Below are positions 34,392 to 46,138 of a stretch of DNA of 64,000 bases, in pieces. The number at the start of each line of letters is the position of its first letter. Positions within the stretch are counted from its first letter, which is position 1. A program made the position numbers and the translations under genes. Origin of the DNA: Lithospermum erythrorhizon (lineage: Eukaryota > Streptophyta > Magnoliopsida > Boraginales > Boraginaceae); NCBI GenBank assembly GCA_019722365.1, contig JADFUC010000540.1:62001-126000 (forward strand). The letters are read 5' to 3'. The notes under the pieces are model-generated. The model had not been told where the DNA came from and did no database searches. It was given only the letters and a program-made list of their open reading frames with translations.

Positions 34392-34460
34392 TTTGAGAAG
34401 AATCGAACCAGAAACCTTTTGAATAAAAGCTCTGTTTGAATACTGCTAGACTAAATACCT
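34392..34460 (-). tRNA. tRNA-like relic (pseudo-tRNA or SINE head)
   Basis: On the minus strand a consensus A box TAGTCTAGCAG (34443-34453) is followed after 33 bases by a perfect B box GGTTCGATTC (34400-34409), the normal tRNA spacing. The acceptor and D stems do not pair convincingly and no clear anticodon loop can be assigned. I therefore treat it as a decayed tRNA or the head of a SINE rather than a working gene. Confidence 0.35.
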
Positions 34461-34849
34461 TTTGGTAAAAAATACATTGAAAAAAACAACAATCAATTAA
34501 AAAGAACATAAAATTTTTAAAACTGAAGGAGAGATAAGTATTGACAAAAAAAAAAGTGTAAAAGAAAAATAGATGTCCTATCTCAAATTACTACACCAAC
34601 CCCTCACCTGATATATGTATACACAACCCTCAAAACATAACTAAGTTGTTTATCGAAAGAGTAAAACATAGATATAATTTTATGTAAAAGTTAAAACGTA
34701 TATTTTAAAATAGATAAAGTGGTACTCCGTATATTAATCTACTTGTGCCAAGTTTCGATCATGCAATATGCAATTTTGGCTCAAGTGACTATCATCTCTT
34801 TCTATGTAAACCATTTCGTCACCTTCAAAATTCGAGGGGATTAATTATT

Positions 34850-35010
34850 TATTATTTTAAAGAAAATAATATTTATATAATTTGATTCGTCTTTTAAAAT
34901 ATTTTCAAAATATTAATTTTTTTAATTTTTTAATAATATAACTAAAGAGTAATTGAAGATTAAAGATTTACTTTCATATATGAGAAAGTCAATTATTTTG
35001 GATTAGAGGG
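34850..35010. mobile_element. Fragment of Stowaway-like MITE (family of 46538)
   Basis: AAGAGTAATTGAAGATTAAAG, GAGAAAGTCAATTATTTTGGATTAGAGGG resembles the right half and terminus of the MITE at 46538-46751. The left terminus is not preserved. Confidence 0.3.
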
Positions 35011-35152
35011 AATAAAACTCAATAAGCTTTCATGCGAGCAAACACTAACAAGCGTTCGAACTGTTACAAATCAAAGACCAACCCGGTCCATTTCGAATTG
35101 TGTCTCATATAGAGACTCTTTGGGATTTTTACACTGTTGTAGAATAGAAAAT

Positions 35153-35213
35153 CTTCTAGAAGGATCTATAGCATTTATTGCTGATTAGCCAATCATAGGA
35201 AAACTTCTAGAAG
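35153..35213. promoter_or_regulatory. Two perfect CTTCTAGAAG dyads (heat-shock-element-like)
   Basis: CTTCTAGAAG occurs at 35153-35162 and 35204-35213, 51 bases apart. Each is followed by GGATCTATAGCATTT or GGGTCTTAGCATTT, so the pair looks like a small local duplication. The nTTCnnGAAn form is the core of heat-shock factor sites. No gene lies directly beside them, so function is unsupported. Confidence 0.3.
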
Positions 35214-36355
35214 GGTCTTAGCATTTTTTTTTATAGATATTTCAAAGGATTAGTGGCTGGAAATAAAATTTGCACGAGGTTATAAAGACTCATGGCTATT
35301 AATCGAAACCATGATGTTGAGGAAGCTTAAGCGATACATTATTACAAAGTCAACTTTCGTGACATAATTTAAGATTATCGATCCCCATTCGATGTTTGTG
35401 GGATCTTAAAAGCATGATTATTTTTTTAAGATTTCGAATTCTTTTCCAACTTCCTCTGTTCACGGAATCTTAATAAAATCAAGAATGCGTATATCTAACG
35501 AAAAGAAACCGTCGAGTAATAGCGATAATAGCGTCAAAGTCATTGTAGTTAATTACAGGAGATACAGTAAGAGGCACCAGTAAATATCTTTTTGGAGGCC
35601 AAAATCTTAATGATCCCCATCGAATCCTCAGCGTAAACACCAGTAATGTCCACAGATATTGTGTCAATCATGTCTTGTCTGTCGAGATTGCCGAAGAAAG
35701 AGAGATAAATTCGATCATGGGGAAATGAAATCGTACAAAGGAAAAGGAAGGCTGCCTCTTTTTTTCATGATCGCATCGAAGCTTGAAGGTGGGGAGTAAC
35801 AATTTAAAGTTCCTTCACCTTCCAGAAATGTCATTCAGCTTGAGGGGAGCTGTCATTGGGAAAATTAGCGATCTTTGAATTCCTAGAATCAAGCTAAGAC
35901 ACAGTCTTTAAAAAAAAACATGTGACAAACCTTGAATTTTTCAACATCGAGAATATAATATAAGATGCTTTTTTCAAGGTTTAAGTCCAAATATGAGGAT
36001 ATTAACAATATTATCGTGATTACAGTCGCCGACATTACCCCAAGGGAATTTGGAAATATTCTTAACATGGTAGCAATTATAAAAGATGAGACGGTTTTAA
36101 CTTTACTTAACAAAAACACAATTAATACTTGAAGATTTTATTAGATTTTCTTTCAAGATTGTTTTTTTTAATTAAGAAAGCCTATTGAGAAAAAGCTACC
36201 AAATAAAGATTCTAACTTTTTGTGAAAGTGAAATTACTGAAACCTACCCAAATTTGGGACGATAGACTTGAATGGCTAGTGGTTTGGTGATAGTGTGTTT
36301 GAAATCGCCCAAGAATTTCAAAGACTTTGATATGGAGATTGGGTTTAGACGAGTT
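35214..36355. other. Region 3' of the LINE relic, nothing recognised
   Basis: Minus-strand open frames at 35479-35667 and 35889-36119 show no clear RNase H or other motif. They may be the worn 3' end of the LINE at 36356-38100. Confidence 0.35.
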
Positions 36356-38100
36356 TTAAAAGTCCCTCATTGTTGAGCAACCCCTAATTTTCAAAATATC
36401 TTTTTCAATATTTATCGAAAAAATATTTTTAAGTAATTCATAATTCCAGTGGGTGTTATTAATAGTAAGGTTCGAAATCGAGGATGGAAACGGTGGATTC
36501 ATATTGGGCTTAAAGAAGTTTTTTAAATTAGAGGTTCTATTAGGAATCCATAGATCATTCCAGATATCAACACTCCTACCTGAATTAACCACCCAAACCA
36601 TATGAAGATTAAGGTAAGAAAGACCCGACTTGAGACTTTTTTCCAGGTCCATGGGGCATTATTTTTTACTTGAGGGGGCAAAGAGGAGAGGGACGAGTTT
36701 AGATAATATTTTTGGTTTCAAGACGCTTGTTAGTAGGGTAGAATCTAAAGAAATGACCATTTTTATAAGGAAGTTGCTTGAATCCCAAACCTCCCTCTTT
36801 AGTATTGGACAAGCGCAAAAACTCCAATTAACCTAGTGAATATTTGCGGATGTTTACCCCCCTCCCTCCACAAGAAGTGGGAAAGATTTTATTGATTTCA
36901 TTCGGCGATCACAGAGGAAATTACTCTGCTCAGCCAGGATAAACCAAAGTAGATTGGGAGAACATACTTAATTAAATTCGAACTTTTCACATGAAAATAA
37001 ATCATTTCTATTAGTAAAATATCGGATAGATACCAGATACTTACCAAGACTACTAAATTCATTAATTTTGAGGATATCCGAAGCTTTAGATTTTATAGCT
37101 AGACGGGGTACAAGGGCTAAAGAAAATATGAGATTTGTTAAAATTAATAATTTGCCCAGAATCAACACAATAATCCGAGAGGGTGGAGGAGAAGCATTCT
37201 AAGCTTTTCTAATTAAGATGAAGAAAGAAAAGCATCATCGACAAATAAAATATGAGAAAGAAGGTATTTTTGGCAATCGGCATACTGTATCCGAATTTAT
37301 TACATTACGAACAAAGCCGAGAGCCTCACGGTACAAATGTAGAAAAGGATAGGAAAAGGGGCATCTTCTTGCCTAAGACCACGACAAGGGCCGGAGAAAA
37401 CATTAGTAGTTCGGCCATTAACAAAGGACCGAGGAATTGGTAGAAGAAATACATTGAGAAATGAATACATCGATGATCGAGTTGAGTTTCTTGAGAACCG
37501 AAATAACAAAATTCCACTAATCCTATCAAACCGCCTTGCTCATATTAACCTTAATAATGACCATACCCGAATTTTTTCATTTTGGAAGTGCAAAATATGA
37601 TATGATTTCTGAGCCGGGATAACGCTATCATAGACAAAACTTCCATTAATAAAATTATTTTATAAGGGGAGAGAAGATGATTAAGGTGAGGTTTAAGCCT
37701 ATTAATCATAGTTTTAGAGGTAATTTTGTACATAGTATTACACAGACTAATAGGCCTAAAATTAGCAAGAGATGAGGGGTTATCTAACTTAGGAATTAAA
37801 GTAATAAAAGTATTATTAATTTCTTTCAAAAATTTATTATTATTAAGAAAATCAAGAATAGGCCTTGAATCCTCTGATAAGTTCCAATTGTACTACATAA
37901 TTTCCTTTTTCTGTGCACGATTTCCAAAATTAATGCAATCTGGGACTTCCGATTCCATTGTATTTCTTGTCAGACTAACCGAGGTCCAATGGAAATTGTG
38001 AATACTAAAATGTAAACCACCTTCAAGGAAATTACTCATAATTTTTTGTCTTAGGAGAATCCAGCCAGTAACTTCATTAAGTTGGACTTAAGTTCATTTG
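36356..38100 (-). mobile_element. L1-type LINE, reverse transcriptase broken by frameshifts
   Basis: Minus-strand pieces follow the order of plant L1 ORF2. FLNNNKFLKEINNTFITLIPK and NFRPISLCNTMYKI lie at 37551-37870. NGRTTNVFSG...GLRQ (the GLRQGDPLSPYLF-like block) is near 37350-37450. LFVDDAFL, the catalytic FVDD box, lies at 37234-37245. The zf-RVT region follows, with NSGRSVDIWNDLWIP, at 36500-36600. Pieces sit in different frames with stops, and the endonuclease part was not found. The element cannot encode a working enzyme. A poly-A end was not identified. Confidence 0.8.
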
Positions 38101-38467
38101 TATATTGAGATCCTAAATCTTGGAAATGGTCCATGACGAGCTTACTATCATTATTGTCTTCTTTGATACAAGAAATTTTCGGATTATTAGTGATTGTTGT
38201 TGACTCATCCATATAAATCAATCCTTCCACTAAACCTACCTCTTTGACTTTTAATTTAGAGATTGATTTGACATGTATTATGGGGGTAGTGTTTCTAGGT
38301 TTTTATGTTGTTTTGGAGTAATGGAAATGGGGATTATCAGACCTATAATATGACTTATGAAAGGATCGGAAGTAAAAATTATTTTGACAAGGAGGTGGTG
38401 GACAAGCAGTTTGAGAGAAAGTATTAAGGTGTCGGGAGGCATGAGGTCCGAGAATGGAAGTACATGA
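38101..38467. other. Upstream margin of the LINE relic
   Basis: This stretch may belong to the LINE 5' part, but no endonuclease or gag-like motif is recognised. Confidence 0.3.
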
Positions 38468-38561
38468 ACCAAGTATAGAAGGACGTGGTCCGAGGACCGA
38501 GTGGGGGTAATTCCAATTACTACTAGTATGACCAAGTATAGAAGGACGTGGTCCGAGGACC
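38468..38561. repeat. 31 bp exact direct repeat, period 63 bp
   Basis: The 31 bases beginning ACCAAGTATAGAAGGACGTG and ending GGTCCGAGGACC are identical at 38468-38498 and 38531-38561. The unit contains the imperfect dyad GGTCCGAGGACC. It lies just beyond the LINE relic. Confidence 0.75.
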
Positions 38562-40268
38562 AAGTATATGATTTACTAAATCTTTTTTAGTATGGAGTTT
38601 TGATTGTTGTTGTATTTTGTTTTTGAGTTTCTTTGAAATAAACCATGATTATAAAAATATATAAAGCTGAATAAAGAAGTTTAGTTTACCAAATGGTGAA
38701 AATGAGAATTTGTAGTGTAGCTTGATCGAAACAAAGACAAGTTGATTTGGCCGGCGAAGTCGAAGAGGTTTGAAATTATTTCAATCAGAAGTCAAGCATT
38801 GTAAACTATTCTTCCAAATTGAAAATTCAAAATGTCAATTTTGAGACCTGAGAAATTTCCCCGTTTTGAGTGTGGTGGTAAACAGAGTGAAGCGAAGGCG
38901 ATATTATCGAGTATGGTGGCGTAGAGAAGATGGGAAAAGCTTATCGAGAGTATTGATGATTGAATAAGTTGTAACACTTGTAAGAGGTTTGCATATATAA
39001 CCTTGATGATGCATGAGGCTGAAACTAACTTAAGGTGGTGCTTAGGCATCGAGATGAGGTGGTGGTGCTTTTTGGCGAGGAGGAAAGTTTTGGGTATATA
39101 TCGGGGAGGGGAGGGATTAGCAAAGAGATGTTTTTATTTAATTTTTCTAAAAAAAAGGATCTTAGCATTAATGTAGATATTTCTTGAGTAGAAAACCTTC
39201 ATATTCGAAGGCTAGGTAAATAGTTTAAATAGGTTTGTAATTCTTTTGTAATTTCATTCAAGAAATCAATACATAAACCTTTTTTGAAAACTCGCTCTAG
39301 TTCTTTATCATTGTTCTTGAGTTCTTAGTGTTCTTAGTTCTCTATTTGAATTGATATTATTATTCTGGTGCGATCTTGTTTCTAGTTGTGTCCCAATGTA
39401 GAGCTTAGTCATAATATAAAATTGTAAACAAATGTGACATGAGCCCAATATTGAAGCCCCGTCACAGGGTGATGAAAAAAGGGAGGCGTAGTATATCGGG
39501 TGTAGTGAGTATATGGTCGCGGCTGGGCCGTACTATCTTCACGATGACCGGACAACATTGTCCAGATTGACTTCATTCTTTTTTCTTACAAAACTATCTG
39601 AGCGGGTGGTGCACCAGTTCGCTTAATGTTTCCAGCATGCCTCGTGCCTTCAAAATATATCTACCTCTACTTCAAAGACATCTAGTCCTATGGTATCGTT
39701 TGGACCTTAACAGAAGAATTCGCGGGTTCTTGGAATCTTCTAGGAGAATTATATCACCTTTCGATTTGCGGTAGCGATTTTCCCCTAAAAAAAATTCATC
39801 GGTAAAAAAAATGTATATACGTACGAAGCTCATTTAGGTAGTTACAAATACAAACTTTCTTTTAGGATTTCATTTAGAACCCTTTAAAAAATTCTCGAGC
39901 CTAAAGTTAAATGGGGGAAGAAGAAATATGATACGGAGTTAGACAATTGAACACCGTGGGTTAGGTTATTCTCGGCAAAACCCATTTCCAATGCCTCAAG
40001 TCATCAAGTATACAAGGCCACGTGAAAATAATTACGAGATCGTGCGCTCCCAAGCAGGTTTGTTAGTTTTTTGTGCTAAAAACTAATCAACCGGAGTGAA
40101 TGGCTCCGGTTTAGGCGTACTTGGGATATATGGGGCCATTGAAATATAGGGATCCGTTATTGGCCCATGAACTCAATACTCCTTTCATTTTTTATAGTTG
40201 CTTATAGTTGCTTATTTAACTCAAAATTATTTTATTAGTAGGTTGGAAAGCCTTATGATAAAATCATA
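38562..40268. other. Intergenic, nothing recognised
   Basis: Short open frames such as minus-strand 38792-39049 (85 residues) have no recognisable similarity. No repeat termini or RNA genes were seen. Confidence 0.4.
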
Positions 40269-40447
40269 CTCCCTCCGTTCATAAAAGATTGTCCACTTTT
40301 GACTTTTTGATAGTTTTACTTTTTCAAGTTTGACCTTAAATATTTTTGTTTGTATTGTATAATATTTGATGAAAAATATATCAATGGAAAGAAATTTTAT
40401 GTAAAACTATAAAAATTAATTGAATAATTTTTTAGGAATGAATGGTG
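40269..40447 (+). mobile_element. Stowaway-like MITE
   Basis: It starts CTCCCTCCGTTCATAAAAGA after a TA and ends with a worn GGAATGAATGGTG before TA. The inside (TTTGATAGTTTTA, TTTTTCAAGTTTGACC) matches the inverted copy at 19733-19932. Confidence 0.6.
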
Positions 40448-40836
40448 TATTTTTTTAAATGAATTTCAAGAAGGGCCCATCTTCTCAAAAAATAAAAATA
40501 AAAAGAAATAACAAATTAAAGAAATTTATGAAATCAAATACAAAAATGAGCATTGAGAAAGTATACGATTAAGTTAAAAATAATAAGAAATTTGCCCTAA
40601 ACAATTAACTATGTGGAATTGGAGCTTTGGTCAGCATGCGTGCGATCAATTTACAGCCGCTTTTATTACTTTTTCCCTTCTTTATTTTTTAAATTGACTA
40701 CGCTAGAAATAAAATTAAGTGTAAACAAGTGCAGTTTAGTTTAATTTCTATGAAATTAAGACCTCTTAGAAAATCACTTGACAATATTTGGCTTGGATTA
40801 GAACACGAGATTTCTTTGTTACGACTGTGATATGAT

Positions 40837-40841
40837 ATTAC
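40837..40841. repeat. Target-site duplication ATTAC, left side of copia element
   Basis: ATTAC directly precedes the LTR start TGTAAAG. The same five bases directly follow the other LTR at 46403-46407. Five bases is the expected size for Ty1/copia insertions. Confidence 0.75.
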
Positions 40842-41083
40842 TGTAAAGTATTGTGAGAAGTGATCTTCAATGTGGAGATCCATGTTTATTTATAGATAAA
40901 AGATTATATGGAGTGCAATAGGACTACATTTGGTTACAACAAAAACATCGACATCTATCATAATTTAATTCTGATATCGTAGTTACAACGGTAATCATAA
41001 TTCGTTCTACGATTGCTCCATGACAACATGTTGCATTGTTTGGAATTGTCATGTCTTTTGGCGCATAGATGACTATCTTAACA
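40842..41083 (-). repeat. 3' LTR of the copia element
   Basis: Starts TGTAAAG and ends CTTAACA. Shares ATGTGGAGAT, CATGTTTATTTATAGAT, TGGAATTGTCATGT and GCATAGATGACTATCTTAACA with the 5' LTR at 46139-46402. Confidence 0.8.
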
Positions 41084-41091
41084 TCTCCCCC
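41084..41091 (-). promoter_or_regulatory. Polypurine tract of the copia element
   Basis: GGGGGAGA on the minus strand immediately precedes the 3' LTR. This is the expected primer for plus-strand DNA synthesis in the element. Confidence 0.65.
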
Positions 41092-41159
41092 ATGATAAAG
41101 GCCTAATGGAAGTAGAGCGCAGTTGGAAACAACAGCTTTAAACTTGGAGGATGATAGAG

Positions 41160-42560
41160 CTTTAGTAAATATACTCAGTAGGTTGAGTTAAGTAAAGACA
41201 TGTTGAGCGTCAAGTCACCAAGCAACACTTTTTCCCTTACAAAGTGATAATCGATAGCAATATGTTTTGATCGAGAATGAAGGATTGGATTATATGCCAA
41301 ATAAGTAGCTGAAATGTTATTACCTGATACAAGCCCAGATGCTGACCGAGAGAGAGAGAAAATAACTTAAATGTCCTTTAACAACATTTGTAACCATGTT
41401 ATTTAAATTTTGCCATAGATATATAAGGAATCTCGATAATGCATGATTAACTAAACCTACTTGGCTGTAGGTTATTTTTTTAGATGACAGGGAGACAAGA
41501 TTACAGCGAGATGAACCACTGATAACGAGTCGATCTTGCGTGTTTGAGGGCCATGACAATCGCTATCATTTATAAATTTATGATAGAGAAAGAAGAAGCG
41601 GCCGATGTGGAAATGCCTTGAGAGTAATAGACCCTGAAAGATAGCCTAAAATTCTCTTAACTGCAGATAGGTGTATAGAGGTGGGATGATGCATGGCGAT
41701 TGGCTACATATAATGTCGGGCGAGTGAATGACAAATATTGAAGAGGAAACTCTGATGCATACGTACACTCATGTGGATTTCAGAGGAGGCCAACATCGAA
41801 ATAAAGCATTGCGGGAAGTAGTGGGTTGCAGGGAGAACAATTAGTCATGCCTTGTTTCTGCAATAATTCTCTAATATACTTCTACTATGACAAGAATAGA
41901 CATACATTGGATTGAAACCTTAATACACAAAAAGAATGCGAGTTACCCCAATCATTGAGGAAATTACGCATTTAATACCTTAATAAAGTGATTCAAGAAT
42001 GTAGATGATGAACTGTTATGATGATATCATCAACTTACTCTGACAAAATATAATATGGCATGATCAGTTGAATCCAAATAGACTGAACTACTTGAAACTC
42101 ACAGGTAAATCCTTGGTGAGTAGAAATGATGACATCTTTTTGAAACCGGGGCCCTAGGGGGCTTGCTTAGGGAGCCAAGTAAGATGGACTTTTGTAGGCA
42201 ATGATAATGAGGAAAGTCGGGGTGTGCAAAACGCAGGGGGAGCATTTCATGTAGAGCGATTTCGATAAGATTCCGATTTAAAGCATTTTTAACATCTAAT
42301 TGTCACCGATGGCCGGTTACTTGTAGCGGTTATGGTGAGAAACGATTCCTAATGGTGAGGTTTCATAACCCGGAGAGAAGGTTTGGTGAAATCAAGACCA
42401 TCTTTACATTTTTTATAACCCCGTCTGACAATCGAGCTTTATACGGAGATAGATCCATCTGCGTTCAATTTAACTTTCGATAAATACACTTTGAGCTTTA
42501 TGAGGTTATGAGTTTGAAGAGAGGTAGTACAAGTTCCAAACTATGATTTTGGGATAGAGG
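41160..42560 (-). pseudogene. Copia reverse transcriptase and RNase H relic
   Basis: Reading the minus strand, DVKNAL and then the VDDII catalytic box (42020-42034) mark the reverse transcriptase. HLSAVKRIL, a broken GCP...SGSS...LVSLSSKK and then [18 protein letters not shown] (41230-41320) mark the RNase H end. The frame changes several times. Normally one continuous polyprotein covers all of these. Confidence 0.75.
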
Positions 42561-43024
42561 CCGGTGTACTCATCGGCCATAGCTTGACTTTTGATGAGGA
42601 ATAGTAGAAGCTTACATATAATTTTGGGAATATAGTGAGAATTAGATGTTGAGTGGGCTTGACTAAGGAAGGAATGATTCGAGGCTTAAGTTTTCCGGTT
42701 TGTGCTCTCGTGATCATTCTGGTAAGAATTTGGAAAGGTGGGAGGATGGTGAATTATGTGAGGAGGATGGTGTGGTGGTAAGGGAAGCTATTTGTGTAGA
42801 TGATGGAATAAAGCAGTTGAGAAAGATACGGAAGAGAGAAGGAGAGGGATCGATGCGGGTAAAGGAATAGTAGGAGTGGCCAATAAAGAAGGGTGAACTA
42901 ATTGTACTAGAAGAGGAGGATATATTTGATAAAGAAAGTGTCAAGTAGATTACGATATAGAGCGAGGGGTAAATGGTTTTACCATGAAGAGTGGACACAA
43001 GAAATATTAAGTGTAGGCTAGGGA

Positions 43025-43790
43025 GAGTAATTTAAATACACTTCTGACATATTAGTAAACCTTAAGTTGCTTAGATAAGGATAAAACGTAAAATTGATCA
43101 AAATAGAAAAAATTGAATAAATAAATGTCTACATTTTTCGGATATTTTCTCACAGCTTCAATTCACGCACCATTTCCTATTGGCTCCCCATTTTGTATTA
43201 CACACATTAATCTTCAAAATAGAATTCAACAACCAAAGAACACATGAAAGCTTTAATATACTATTTGCTTAACCGCTTGAATTTACATTGAATTGTAACT
43301 CAAATTTAGTCTCAAATTGTTCCATATAACATTGCATAATCAACAAAACCACATACAAATGAATCAAATGAAGAAGAAAGCTGTTATAAATAGCTAGTCA
43401 TTTTCAAATTTTACTAACTTTTTTTAAATAAGCCCAATGTGAAAATCTTATAATAATACCTCTAACTACGGATGAAAAAGATAGATATTCCCTTATTTAT
43501 TAGAGCGGATTGGATGGTGATTTCGAGCTTAAATGAGCAGGATCCCAATGATGTAGGCGTGTATAAGCAGCTTTGTTTAAACTTTCGTATGGCAGCCCAG
43601 ATTATCTTTCATTATTTAGGATCGTTGAAATTAAAGTTAAGAGGAGAAAAATTAAAATTAAGAAAGATACCCATGAAAAGAAAGGATACAGAATATATTT
43701 TCAACAAATGAAACATGTCGAGAAACAATCACTTTCAAAGTTTGAGGATTGGGAAACATTGAAAACGTTAGCACATGAATAGTAGAAATG
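43025..43790. other. Foreign segment inside the copia element with an unidentified coding-like stretch
   Basis: The integrase relic stops near 43792 (KVFGSLCYSN) and copia-like linker sequence resumes only near 43000, so about 0.77 kb here does not belong to the element. On the plus strand 43472-43711 reads as an open frame (RADWMVISSLNEQDPND, FRMAAQIIFHYLGSLKLK). A single-base frame change then leads into MKHVEKQSLSKFEDWETL (43705-43780). The composition (acidic and basic residues, few runs) looks like real protein, not random AT-rich DNA. I do not recognise the family. It could be a captured host-gene exon, or part of a separate transposon. Confidence 0.4.
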
Positions 43791-43791
43791 C

Positions 43792-44052
43792 CTAGAAAAT
43801 ATGAGGAAGAGAGACCTGGGGATCATATTTTCTAGTACCAGTCTTAATCAAATTTGAATAACATAAGCTACCAAAGACTTTAATTAGATCATAGATAGGA
43901 ACTTTGCGATGAAGTAGTTGATGAGGATAATGGTTACATTTAATATGAAGGCGATGGCAGCTTGTTACTAAGATAAACAGCATAATTAAGAGCCTCAACC
44001 CAAAATGCAGAAGGGACCATAGATTGAAACAATAAGTATCGCATTTTATCAA
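43792..44052 (-). pseudogene. Copia integrase C-terminal part
   Basis: HQLLHRKVPIYDLIKVFGSLCYSN follows the copia integrase pattern in which LLH.K.PY.L is followed by LR.FGCLCY. The catalytic D, D, E part further upstream is not in a single frame. Confidence 0.65.
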
Positions 44053-44639
44053 TAATATGTCGATGTTTCACTTTCGGCAATTCCGTTTTGTTGAGGTGTG
44101 TGAGGGAAAGAGTAACGATAGATTATCCCATGATCTTTAAAAAATGGGTTTAATTTGTGAAACTCCCCATCTTCATCAGATTGAAAAGTAATTAGAGAAG
44201 CATTGAAATATTTTTCATCATTTTATAGAAGTGAAGTAATTCTTGTGAAAATGTCAGATTCGAGATTGTTATTGGATAGACCCATATATAACGAGTGAAA
44301 TCATCAATAAAAATAACATATTACTTGAATCCAGAAGGAGATAAGATAGGTGATTCCCATACATCCGAATGTATGAAATCAAATGGAAATTCGACTTGTG
44401 TTATTGAAGAAGAAAATGGTTTCTTTACATGCTATCCAAGTTGACAGACATTACATGTTCCAATGGATTTCGAACTACATGTAATAACCTTATTTTGTAC
44501 TAACGAAGCTAAAACATTAAAGCTAGGATGTCCAAGCCTTTTGTGCCACAAGTCGGTTGAGGAGAATGCAGTGAAGACATGTTGAGAAGTGAGAGCATGA
44601 AGGTCAGCATTGTTGAAAGGATAAAGAGATCATTGACTA

Positions 44640-45391
44640 CTGCAACTGAGTTGTGATTGTAGTGTTGTCTGATCCTTAACAAGAAAAGAAGGAGTGAATT
44701 CAGCAGTGCAATTATTGTCTAGGCATAGCTTATGAATGGAAATAAGATTCTTTTTAATATCAGGAACAAGAAGAACATTGTTGAGTTTAAGGTTATTGAG
44801 TGTGGTAGATCCAGTATGTGTAATAGGAAGCTTGGAACAATTACCAACCATAACCTGTGTATGACCAAAATATGGAGTTAAAGAGTTCAGAAGCAGCTGA
44901 TTACCTGTCATGTGCTGAGGCACCACTGTCGGGGTACCATGTTGATCCAACATCATCATCAAAGTTTATAGCAGCAAGGGAGTTATACAACTTACTAGAA
45001 GTGAATGAATGGTTGAACCTATTAGTGCAATTCAAGGCTGAATGATTATATGCATTGCATATTTGATACTTAGCAGAACCTTTCAGTGGGTAAATTGAGT
45101 TTGGTGCAGCACCAAGAATACCATCATTGCGGCCTTGAGAATTAAAAGTCCTTTGTGGATGAGAAGCATCATAATTTGGATGAGAATTATGAGACCTGTA
45201 GGAGTGATTCGAGGCTCCTCTGAACTTTTGAAACTTGCCTCGACCACGGACATTAGAAGACCTGTTGGTGTTGTTATAGTGGCGCTGAGTTGAAGGAGTC
45301 CCAGATGAATAAAGAACCATAGCAGAGGGATTAGAGTACTTCTTAGTATGAATTTGTGGAGAATTTGACCAAAACTTAAATTAAAGTTCAA
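44640..45391 (-). pseudogene. Copia gag end, protease and GAG-pre-integrase region
   Basis: Minus-strand 45320-44901 gives a zinc knuckle relic YQICNAYNHSALNC, in which the first Cys of CX2CX4HX4C has become Tyr, then the aspartic protease motif WYPDSGASAH. Minus-strand 44962-44630 continues with LLNSLTPYFGHTQVMVGN, LNNVLLVPDIKKNLIS and KLCLDNNC, as in copia. A frame change separates the two open frames. Confidence 0.8.
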
Positions 45392-46138
45392 TATAATCTG
45401 AAAAATAGCCAGACAAGAAAATTTAGGAGCAGGGAGGAGCCCACAGTCATACCGTCAGTGGAGGAGGTTAGGTTTTTAAAAAACTTGATAGCCAACAATA
45501 AGGTCACAGAATTCCGTTAAAAATAAGCTGTTCAGGAAATGAGTTCAGTTGAAAATTGGGCAAAATTCATGAGGCTGCAATTAAATGGTTATTTAATTTT
45601 AGCAGTCTTAATAGAATAACTTCCATCAGGTTAATCAAATACTGGATTGAGCTTGCATGGGATTTAAACAAATATAAATATTAGGATAATGGTAGGTTGT
45701 ATGGCTAATGGTGTGAAATTATTATTATAGCGATTAATAAAAGTAAGATCGCGATATTTCGTAGCACTTAAATTATGTGAAATACATGGCTGTGTGCTCC
45801 CAATTACTAAGATAGAACACTAAGTTACAGTAATCTCATTTAACCAAAGCCCAGAGTAAATAGAAATTGATACGCAATTGTCATGATGGACACAATAAAG
45901 AAAATCGATTAATTGATTTCGACACTTAAACCAACATAACATTGTCCTGTACAAAGCAATAGAGGCAAATTTGAGAAAAACTTGGGCGAGGATTCTTGGC
46001 ATTCATCACAGTTTGAATACACTAAAAGTAGGGAAGACACGAGCAGAGTTTGAGTAACAAGGTCAGAATTCAGAGGGAGGGTCTATGCTCATTGTCAAAA
46101 AATTTGGGATTATGAACCCTAGTTCAAAGATACAAAAA

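Noticed and set aside
35479..36119. RNase H domain downstream of the LINE reverse transcriptase
   Set aside because: Minus-strand frames lack the conserved acidic motifs of plant LINE RNase H that I would expect to see.
38792..39049. 85-residue minus-strand open frame
   Set aside because: No recognisable domain, no splice-compatible neighbours and no upstream promoter evidence.
43472..43782. Calling the fragment a named host gene
   Set aside because: The peptide looks like real protein but I cannot match it to a family from memory, so no function was assigned.
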